Shown piece after piece: positions 1 to 9,900 of a DNA stretch of 64,000 bases. The notes below the pieces were generated by a model that was not told the DNA's origin, did not search any database, and worked only from the letters and a program-made list of their open reading frames with translations. The stretch covers positions 7,642,527-7,706,526 of the forward strand of contig OZ037770.1 in the NCBI GenBank assembly GCA_964035545.1, in the 5' to 3' direction. Within the stretch, counting starts at the first letter, position 1. Every line of letters starts with the position of its first letter. A program made the translations under genes and the position numbers. This DNA is from Bugula neritina. Lineage: Eukaryota; Bryozoa; Gymnolaemata; Cheilostomatida; Bugulidae.

Positions 1-130
1 TTATTCAATATGCGTTTCTGTTAGGCAGATCAAATCATAGTTTTTAATTAGAGCAGTGATTTCTGCTGTTTTTCCTTTGACTGACCTGACATTAGCAAGA
101 AAAAGATTTAGATCTGAGATTGCTTTGTTT
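1..130 (-). pseudogene. Non-LTR retrotransposon ORF2, endonuclease N-terminus (fragment)
   Basis: Read on the minus strand, the first ~130 bases give a peptide containing ANVRSVKGK and DLICLTETHI. This pattern (a NxRS start, then a hydrophobic strand ending in T-E-T) is typical of the start of the APE-type endonuclease of CR1/L2-like non-LTR elements; the Glu would be the catalytic metal-binding residue. The frame meets a TAA at positions 3-1, so this copy is broken or continues in another frame beyond the window. It lies directly downstream of the ORF1 remnant on the same strand, the normal ORF1-ORF2 order. Assignment to a clade is inference. Confidence 0.6.
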
Positions 131-145
131 GTTGATCTTCCGGTT

Positions 146-682
146 TCAACTTTTCCCAGTTTCCCGATTCAGCCTTTTTTTAATGTTGAAATCCCTGATT
201 CGAAATTGTATGGTTGGCTGCTCCTCTTTAAGTTTTTTAACCTGTTGGCGAAGAGCGTACTCTTTGTCCCTAGTTTCTTTGTTCCTGTCCAGCTTGCAGA
301 ACAAAGAATCTGCGCGCAAGGCACGATTTACTCGTTTTAAGAATTCCCACTTGGACCTTTCGTCTTCAAATCGCAGTTTTATAGGGCGATTTTTGTTTTC
401 AGTCTTAGGACCAAGCCTAATTGCTTGAAGTGGCTTGTTGAAATTCTTAAATAGTTCTTTGGACGTTAAATTCATCACATCTTGCATTGCAATATCTCTT
501 TCAGTTAGGCCATACAAAATTGCATTGGATTTCCTCGCTTCGTTGTCCTTTTTGTCCATCTCTGATGTTAGCAGTGCTTGGCTGGTTGTGGTCATTTGCA
601 GGGTTTTTTTTGTTATTTGCAATTTCAGAGTTTTTGCTGGTAATATCAGCTCAGGTTTTTTGGAGGGTATTGACTTCTTCAT
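146..682 (-). pseudogene. Non-LTR retrotransposon ORF1, RNA-binding part
   Basis: A 178-residue minus-strand frame. It has a Lys-rich N-terminus, then the pattern KSNAILYGLTE ... LGPKTENKNRPIKLRFED ... WEFLKR, followed by a basic helical stretch. This is the layout of the RRM-like nucleic-acid-binding domain of ORF1 proteins in L1/CR1-like elements. The stop at 146-148 is followed within ~20 bases by the endonuclease start of ORF2, supporting one element. The upstream PHD-like part lies in a different frame, so the ORF is shifted. Element boundaries are not visible. Confidence 0.6.
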
Positions 683-735
683 TTCTGTTTTAAAGGTATT
701 TTTCTAATTTTTTCTCAAGTTTAGAAATTTGTTGA

Positions 736-1142
736 TTAATGCTGTGAAGCATTTTCATATGTTGTGTATTGCCACTCATCACAAAACCACCTAACACCTC
801 TGTCCAATAGTCTAATGATGGAAATCACCTCAGATGGCTGGAGGCCCTGGCATGTTCCATGGTACCATTTTAGGCACACATCACAAGATATCCATTTTGA
901 AGCAGCTTTTTGTTGTTTTCCGCCTTTAGTGAGAAGAAACATACTTTTTTGGAGCATGATGCGGATAACTCATTTAGGTCTGTATTGTTGTCATCTGTAG
1001 TAGATTCCAACTGAGAGCGTTGCAGAGGGGGAAAGTCACCTCCACTATGACCAATGTGGTCTTGAGACTGAGTGAGTGTGGGGAGTGACATACCTACGCT
1101 TACAATAATATTTAATTCAAAGTGATACACCAAAATTATCAA
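736..1142 (-). pseudogene. Non-LTR retrotransposon ORF1, PHD-finger-like N-terminal part
   Basis: A minus-strand frame (957 to 736) reads SKWISCDVCLKWYHGTC and later GVRWFCDEW, the C-x2-C...H-x2-C...W-x-C pattern of a PHD finger. PHD fingers occur in ORF1 proteins of several CR1/L2-type non-LTR elements. The last zinc ligand expected after WFCDE is Trp instead of Cys, so the domain is probably dead. Sequence further upstream (1142-957) is open in another frame, which indicates a frameshift near 950. Same strand and same order as the ORF1 and ORF2 pieces to its left. Confidence 0.5.
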
Positions 1143-1687
1143 GTGTTAAGGCTATCAAATTCAATGACCAAGCTGGCACTATCAATATCACTATGACTGT
1201 ATGAGTATGACTATAATAATAATTACAAATTTAAACTTGATGCTAAAATAATAGATTAATACTAGTTGTACTTGTAGTTAGGCTATGTAGGCGTAAGCAG
1301 AGTGTCTAATTTGAGGTATTTTTATCCTTTAGTCCAAGATGAATTCACACAAATACTTTAATTTCAAGTTATACTAATAGTAATACTAGTAGTAGTAGTT
1401 GAGTAGTACTAGTAGCACTAGCAGTAGTGAAAGTCAAAGTACTAGTACTACTAGTAGTACTACTAGTTATAGTTATACCAACATTTATCATTATTCATAC
1501 GAAATATAGTAGTACTTTGCTTTGTAAATAATAACCGAGTGATTCGAGTAAATACATTGACTCGAACTTTCAATTTGAGACCGCGAGAACAACCGATTCA
1601 ATTTAATCGGTTACTCCAATGATAAGAATATAACATTACCACATTATCGCGCTACGGCTACCATGAATCTTGAAATACTCCCGCATT

Positions 1688-1695
1688 TGACGTCA
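1688..1695. promoter_or_regulatory. Consensus CRE palindrome TGACGTCA
   Basis: A perfect 8-bp CRE/ATF site lies in the locally CpG-rich stretch about 1.07 kb before the start codon of the NWD-like gene. A full-length palindrome is uncommon by chance, but one site alone does not prove a promoter. Confidence 0.2.
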
Positions 1696-2232
1696 GTCGT
1701 GTTTTTAAAAACGGACTCGCTGTAATAAAACCCATCATCGCGTAGCATTGTGGCTTCTAAGGAGCTTAACACGCCCCAGCCGAGCTTCTGCAATTTAAGT
1801 TTATGTAACCATAGAACAAGCTAAATCAACTAAATAGCCAAACAATGTTTCTATATAATTATAACGAAAATGACTGAAACTGCAGGGACTATTAAAACAA
1901 TTTAAAAGATTGTCAAGTTCAGGTCTAACTCATTTTAAATGGTATTTTTATATTGGCAATAATATCACAATTCGTACAATTTTACACCCCGTGTACTAGT
2001 ACTAGTACTAGTGCTAGTAGTAGCACTACAAACATGCCATTATCATTATCATTATGATTATTAACGAGCATTATCATTATGATTATGATTAGAAATAGGT
2101 GTACAATAAAAGAACTAAAATAGCATTAAGTGTATAACATTATTAGTTAGTAGTTACACTTCGACTTAGTCTAACTCTAAGACTGTCTTACTCTAAAAAA
2201 CAATCACAATTGCATTTTTTGCTAACTAGTAA

Positions 2233-2425
2233 ACTACAGCTACTAATACTACTACTACTAATACTACTACTACTAATACTACTACTACTACTAATACTAC
2301 TACTACTACTAATATTACTACTACTACTAATATTACTACTACTGCTGCTGCTGCTGCTACTGCTACTGCTGCTACTACAATTACCATTACTACTGCTACT
2401 ACTACACTAATACTAATACTACTAG
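2233..2425. repeat. (ACT)n-type microsatellite
   Basis: Interrupted array of ACT, AAT and GCT triplets. The Leu-rich reading frame across it is an artefact of triplet periodicity. Confidence 0.9.
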
Positions 2426-2766
2426 TGGTTGTTGCTTACATTGTTAAAGTATGCTGATAATTATTTACTTTTTCTATTTTTTAGTATCTAGCTAATGCTT
2501 ATCAATATTATTATTATGTTTATGCATAGATTACTTTATAATGATTTAGAATTATATGTTACAAGTTATTTTCAGTTGTAGTATTAAGCCCATCTTTGTA
2601 TCATGTACTGTCACTTATATTGATAAACTCCAAATGGGAAATTAACTCTACATATATGTTGCGGCATGTGTTGCACAAATGCTATACAATATTTGTTTAC
2701 AGATCGTTTACTCTGTTCAGGTCAATCACACGCTAGTACACAGTGACTAATACACAGTGACTAAAT

Positions 2767-3906
2767 ATGTCTAAAAAAGCAGGAGGCTTTAAAGTTCGAG
2801 CAGTTGAGAGAGTAAAAATAGGTAACATATACTATATCTCTCAAATTTTAGATAATTTTTATAAATATGTAGTATTGTTGGTTACGTTAGTCGGCCTTTG
2901 CTCAACCTGTAGTTATCGCTCTTTGTTTCTTCACTCAGATGGGATTGACAAGATTTCTGAGTTTTGGTCTAAAAGATCTGCTCCAGCCTTTGAAACAAGA
3001 GATGATTGGAAACCATCAGATGAGGAGTTGCCCTCGTACGTTCTCACAGGAAGACTCGATTATATTCCTCCACCTCCAAACAAAGTTGTCAAGATTTTTC
3101 TCAGCTCCACATTCTCCGGTGTGTTGTCAACTCGTTTGATTATTTAATCACCAAACTATCGGTATACAACAGGCAATCTAGTAGAAGTAGATGACATGCA
3201 GTAAATAGTGAATGTTGCTCACTCACCCTAAATACAATACTGTTTTAGACATGTACGTGGAGAGAAATTACTTGTTCAGCAACATATACAAGAATCTTCA
3301 GCAGTATTGCAGACTACAACATGATGTGGAGTTCCAGGTACTGTATTATATACCATTGATGTCTAACACCCAATCAATGACTCACCTTCCATCGCCCATT
3401 ATAATAGTCATTGTAAAAACTTGAGTTCCTGATGTGAATCATAAAGAAAATTCCTGAAAGTTTATAGTCACCATCTCTGTATGAAAACCCCTGGTGAAAG
3501 GGGTTTTTAGTAAATTGGCTAAGGGCTTATTGAGGTGGGGCACAGGAGCAAATGTGACTGGATGCTCTTCCTGACATCACCAATGGCCTTTGTCGGGTTT
3601 GAACCCATCAGTTCGTGTTTGCTAGGCAAACGCTCTAACCCCTAGACCACCGCTGCTCCCTTCCGCAGATCACAGGTTCATTGTTATTCATCAGATTTAA
3701 ATTTTGCATAATGCACAGCCAGACTATTTTCCTAGTTATGTGTTTTTAAAGGTAGCACATACTGGTATATCTTTTCATTGGTTGGTATAATCTTACAGGT
3801 TGTATACAAGATATATATTAGTATATACTACTAGTTGGTATAATATTACAGGTTGTAGATATGATATATATTAGTATATACTACTAGTTGGTATAATATT
3901 ACAGGT

Positions 3907-3940
<34 letters not shown>

Positions 3941-6900
3941 TATATATACTACTGGTTGGTACAATATTACAGGTTGTAGATATGATATATATTAGTATAT
4001 ATACTACTGGTTGGTACAATATTACAGGTTGTAGATATGATATATATTAGTATATACTACTGGCTAGTATAATGTTACAGGTTGTAGATATGAGGTGGGG
4101 GGTCAGAGATGAAGCTGCTCTAGATCATTCCGGACCCAAAACCTGTATGGATGAACTCAGGTCTTGCCAAGAGTTATCTCTTGGACCCAACTTTGTGGTG
4201 AGGAATATCAGTGAATTGTTTGGAGGGAGGGTTTAGATAATTCATCTATTGATAACTCTATGTAATTAGGACAAACTATATTCAAATGATATGCAATTGA
4301 TAAATTTGAAGTATCTTTTAAATTGAAGCAGCATGTTTGCGCTTTGACCCTTGATATTGTAATGGATTTTAACGCTCTAGTAATTCTAGTAATTATATCG
4401 CGTCACTATTATAATGGACTTAGCGTAACTTTGTAAATACTGTAATTATAGCTAAGCTCCTTGCGTAGCTTTCTAATGCCTCAAATATTGTAATTATAGC
4501 TAAGCTCTTAGTGTAGTAAATAGCGTAATGATTGTGAATTGCCCTTCCTATTATTTTTGTTTGTTTACTGTAATAGTTTTTGTGAGTTGTATTCCCTGCC
4601 ACTTTTCTTTTTGTTTTATAAATAATTAACTATGTGAGCCGAAGCTTGTCCGAAGTCGGAACCGATGTCAGAGGAGCCTGTCCGAGATCGGACCGGATAT
4701 TTCCGACATCGGTCGCCGGAACTCCGAACTTCGTACGAGCTTCGGACCCCCTCAAGTGGCGGGAAATTCCCTGTATATAAGCGTGAGTTTTTCTAGTATG
4801 AATCAGTATACTACTGGAGCTCACAGATGAAGGAAGCAATAAATACTATTAATTACAGTTTATCAAGACTCTTTATTTCATCATAAATAATTGGTATGCA
4901 GACTACTTAGTCTATTCTCATAACCTACAAAAATACAACATTGGTGGCAGCGGTGGGATTAGAATAGACTAGTACGACAGGCAGCCATTAGAGAGAAAGA
5001 AGAAACAGAACAATGGGAGAAGAAGGAGAAGTAGAAGTCATGAGGGAAGAAGTAGAAGAAGAAGAAGAAGGAGAAGGGGACTGTCTCACCATGGAGACTC
5101 TCATCACGGCCCTCCGAGAGGTCGGGAAGACCGGGCAGGCAGCACCTGGAGACAGGTATCGCCTGAGGCCCCCGATTTTCGGAGGCGATGGGTACATCGA
5201 ACAATTCATCAGAGAGTTTGAGGAGGTAGCCACCCTCGCCGAATGGCCGGCACCGGTGCGCCTTCTCCACCTCCGTACCTGCTTGACAGGACAGGCAAAG
5301 AGTTATGCTCTGGGACCCAATACAGCACACATCTTTCAGTCCCTCAGGTCGCGTTTCGGGCTGACCGCCCGCGCCGCCAGGGACCGATTGCGCACCATAC
5401 GCCGAGACAGGAAGACCTCACTCCAAGACCATGCAAATGCTATTGAGGCGCTAGTACAGGTAGCCCATAGCAATGACACACCCGAAGCACAAAGAAGCGC
5501 TGTGTATGAAGCCTTCTTCCATACCATTAGTAACCCTGGTTTACAGCGTTATTACTTGGCAGCCAAGGTCACCACCATAGAGGAAGCCCTAGCCTTGGGC
5601 AAGGCCTACTACCAAGTGGATGGACCTCAGTGTGCGGATTTCACCGCCTGTCAGATTGAAGAGCAACCAGAGGTCATTAAGCCGGACCAGCCAAGCCCAC
5701 AGGCCATGGCAGTCGCTACCGCCACGCCGTCACCTGACCAGATGACCATGCTGATGGACATGGTAAAAGGCCTACAGGCTGACATGAAGCGAATGCAACA
5801 AGAGCAGACTGATAGGCGGGCACCCAGACCTCGGGGCGAGCCAATCAGTACTTCACACCTCACATGTTGGGGATGCGGAGCCAGGGGACATGTGCGGAGA
5901 CAATGCCCCCAGGAAAGGAGGGTGTCTTTAAACACCCAAGGCTCACGGTAATTTCCGCCAACCGTGGGCCCCAAGCCAACCCCATCCGGGAAGAGACGAC
6001 CCAAGGAGCCTCTTCCAGGCCCATCGAAGCTACGTGGCAGGCTCAGCAGAGACGTCGGAGACCGAAAGGTCTGCCCGACCCTCTAATCCAGCCACCTACA
6101 ACCCGGGTGAAATCTCAAAATGCAGGATGGCAGGCACCTCGGAGATCTCAGAGACCGCAAGGTTTACCCGATCCTCCGGCCTGGCCACTCCAAAACCGGT
6201 TCGCGGGGTTGCCCGAAGAGGCTGCGGAGGAAGATTCAGCTTACTCGCAAGAGTATCCAAAGCTACCCTCCCAGCCTCAGAAAACCCCCGTTGTCTGTAA
6301 GACAAAGAGGAGGCCCGCTGTAAGGACCCAAGAAGTGTCCCCCCCCCAGAGACCGACCGACCCAGGAGCACCCAGCCGTACGGAAGCAGCTACTTTCTGC
6401 CCGGAAAAATTTCTAGTAAAGCTGCCACCTTCCTGCTGGACACAGGGTGCACTACAAACCTGCTAAGTCGGCGTCTCTTCGACACCCTTGGTGCCCAAGA
6501 GCGGGCAAGCCTCGAGCCGTACGAGGGAGCACACGGTACGTTGGCGGACGGATCGTGTATCCCCTTCTACGGCATTCTCACACTACCGGGACGAGTCCGT
6601 GATCAAGTAATTCACGAGACATTCATTGTCAGCCACCTGAAGGAAGACGCCATTCTGGGAATGCCATTTCTGGAGAAACACCAGTGTCACATGGATTTCC
6701 AAAAGTCGGCAGCGGTAATGGCTGGAAAAGAACTTGCCTGTGTGGACAAGTTATGTAGGCCCTTGGTGGGCGGAGTCCAGGTAGTACGGGACTGCACGAT
6801 TTCAGGGAGATCCCAGGCTACTCTCCGATGCAGAGTCAACTGCAGAGAGATCGCCGCACTGGGAGTAGTAGAGGGAACGCACGGAGCAATCCGACTAGCA

Positions 6901-9900
6901 AACAGCCTAAATCGGCTGGACTGTCGGAGAGAGCTCCTCGTACAATGCATCAACCCCTTTGCGGAATCGGTTCGATTATCGGCTGGTGCACTGGTGGGGA
7001 AGTACCACTCCATCCAAGAGACAGATGTGGGTCCGGCACTGGAAACAGTGACAGACACCCAGGGAAACCCCCCTCACAACCACCGAGAGGCAGTCCCGGA
7101 ACATGTGACTGGCCTATACGGCGGAGCATGTGGGAACTGTAGGAGTAGTGCTGAACGCCAAACACTGGCTCAGCTACTCACAGAATACAGCGATGTCTTC
7201 AGTCGTGGGGATGGGGACATGGGGCTGACTAAAGTTGTCTCCCACGAGATACCCCTAGCAGCGGGCACCATTCCCATCAGGCAACCCACCCGACGTCTGG
7301 GCCCAGAGAAAGAGAAGGAGGTAAGCTGACAGGTGCAGGATCTTCTCGACCGGGACCTGATTTAGCCTGCCCACGGTGCGTGGAGCTCTCCAGTAGTCCT
7401 AGTCAAGAAGAAGGATGGTAGCTAGAGGTTCTGTGTGGACTACCGCAGACTCAACAGCGTTACCATCCAGGACGTTTATCCCCTTCCACGGATAGATGAA
7501 TCCCTGGATGCCCTGGCGGGTAGCCAGTACTTCAGCACTCTGGATCTGCTTAGCGGGTACTGGCAAGTACCCCTCAGTCCTGATGCCCAGGACAAGGCAG
7601 CATTCATTACACGCGATGGGCTCTGAAAGTGGAAAGTACTGCCGTTTGGACTTACGTCTGCCCCGGCAACCTTCCAAAGACTCATGGAGCAAGTCCTCAG
7701 TGGGTTACACTGGAAGACTCTCCTCATCTATCTAGATGACGTCATTGTCATCTCCCCAGACTTTACGACTCATGTCAGTCGTTTGCGGGAGGTCTTTGAC
7801 CGACTCCGGGCTGCTGGACTGAAGTTGAAGCCCTCCAAGTGTGCGCTCCTACAGCACGAAGTCACCTACCTGGTTCATGTGGTTGGCCGTGATAGGGTCG
7901 CTACCGACCCAGAGAAGGTACAGGCTGTGAAGGAGTGGGCCGTTCCCCGGGACCTCTCCGAATTGCGGGCATTTCTGGGCCTGGTAGGGTACTACAGGCA
8001 GTACGTACCCGGGTTCGCAGGGGTGGCTCAGCCTTTGAATCGGCTAACCGCCAAAGGAATCCGGTGGCAGTGGACACAGGAGGAGCAGCAGGCATTCGAC
8101 CACTTTAAGCAACGGCTGATGGAGGCACCGATTCTGGCATATCCTGACCCAGCCAAAGAATACATCCTGGACACCGACGCCAGCGACCATAGTGTGGAAG
8201 CTGTTCTGTCCCAAGTCCAGGGTGGAAGTGAGGTAGTCGTGGGCTACTACAGCAAGACCCTCGCGGCCGCCGAGAAGAACTACTGCACTACTAGGAAGGA
8301 ACTCTTAGCAATAGTCAAGGCGGTCAAGCACTTTCGGCCATATCTGTATGGGAGAACGTTCCGTTTGCGAACAGACCATGCGTCACTGATATGGCTGTGC
8401 AAACGTGCGGAGCCCTCGAGCCAGGTAGCTCGTTGGCTAGAGATTCTTGCCGAGTTCTCTTACCGGATAGAGCACCGTGCTGGCAAGAAACACGGAAACG
8501 CTGATGGCATGAGTCGCCGACCGGTAGAGAACTGCAAGCAATGCCTGCACATCGAGAAACGTGATGGGGGACCTGCTCGCCTTGACGTCGAGGCACAGTT
8601 GGGGGACGGCAACGTCTATCGTTGGGAGCACGGCCATCTTCGGCCTGAAACCCACTCAGACGACAACCAAGCACTTCGTGCTAACCCCACATTGTACCAG
8701 AACGTCAAGGAGCTGTGTCGACTACAAGAGACACTTCCCGGATCGGTAGCTGACATCTTCCGGGCCAAGAAAGAAGGCAGATGGCCCTCAGAAGAACAGC
8801 AATGACAAGGAGACGCAGAGTTCCAATTCTTCTGCCGTCGCTGGAATTCTCTCCAGATCCGTTCAGATGGTCTCCTGACGATAACGCTCGCAGTAGACAA
8901 CCGGCAACAGGAGAGGGACCGGGTCGTGTGCCCACGCGCCTTCCGTCAAGAGATTATCTGGGATACTCACAGACAGGCCCATGCTAGAGTCAGCCGGGTC
9001 ATCAGATGCCTACAGATGCGATGGTATTGGCCCGGCATGACCAGAGATGTGCGACTGAGGGTTCGACAATGTGAAGTCTGCCAAGCCAGCAAACACGGGC
9101 GCCCCACCGAGACCACAGGTCGGCGCCGGCTGTACGCCGGCCGACCCTGGCCGACCCTGGCAGGTCGTAGCCATAGACCTTGTGGGACCAATGCCCACCA
9201 CAGAAAAGGGGAATTCCTGGATTTTGGTCTTGACGGACCATTTTACAAGGTGGGCGGATGCCCCGGCTATTCCCGATGCATCGGCACCCACGGTGGCTCT
9301 GACCCTGGATCAAAACGTGTTCTGCTACTTTGGCCTACCCGAACAGATACACTCTGACCAGGGCGCCCAATTTCAGTCACAACTGTTAAAGGACCTTTGC
9401 CAAGTATGGGGGGTGAATCAGAGCCGAACCACCCCGTACCACCCTCAAGGAAATGGAGTGGTAGAGAGGAATAACCGGATGCTGGGTGATGCACTCCGGA
9501 GTCTTTTGTTGGGGAGGAGCCAAGAAGAGTGGGACACCATGCTACCACAGATTATGCGGGCCTATCGAAGCACCCCTCACTCCAGTACACAAGAGCCTCC
9601 GCTATACCAGGAAGGGGACTGGGTGTGGATGATCAGTTACAGGAGGCGGCGCGGACAATCGGCTAAATTACAGCCTAAGTTCGTAGACCCCTACTGCGTG
9701 GTAGAGGTTTTACCCAACCATACATACCGTGTGGAGCGCTCTGGACAGATATCTGTCCAAAACGAGCAACGGCTAAAACCCTACCATGGAAGCCCAGAAG
9801 CTGCGGGACAGGCACCACCACTATTAGAGCCGGCCCGCCAACCCATATCCCGTGGGAGAAGGAACCAACCCAGAGATTGGGAAATTTTTATTCGTAATCC

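Larger units (their letters stand above)
1143..2766. other. Intergenic region with trinucleotide-like arrays
   Basis: No gene seen. The stretch holds loose (TAG/ACT)n repeats at about 1372-1475, a short block at 1990-2030, and a long (ACT)n/(AAT)n/(GCT)n array at about 2233-2425. The part 1550-1800 is richer in CpG than its surroundings and could be a promoter or 5' leader for the gene starting at 2767, but no TATA box or transcript evidence is visible. Confidence 0.6.

Noticed and set aside
2210-2410. Leu-rich reading frame
   Set aside because: Created by ACT/GCT triplet repeats; no start context, no splice or domain support.
3593-3660. A functional tRNA gene on the minus strand
   Set aside because: The tRNA-like head has no good acceptor stem and is followed by the SINE body seen in two other places.
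5864-6466. Independent gene between gag and protease
   Set aside because: It is the low-complexity linker of the Gypsy element in a shifted frame; the protease motif continues in the neighbouring frame.
7327-8805. UGA/UAG reassigned as sense codons
   Set aside because: The host genes in the window use normal stops and have no internal UGA or UAG in well-aligned exons; the pol stops are decay.
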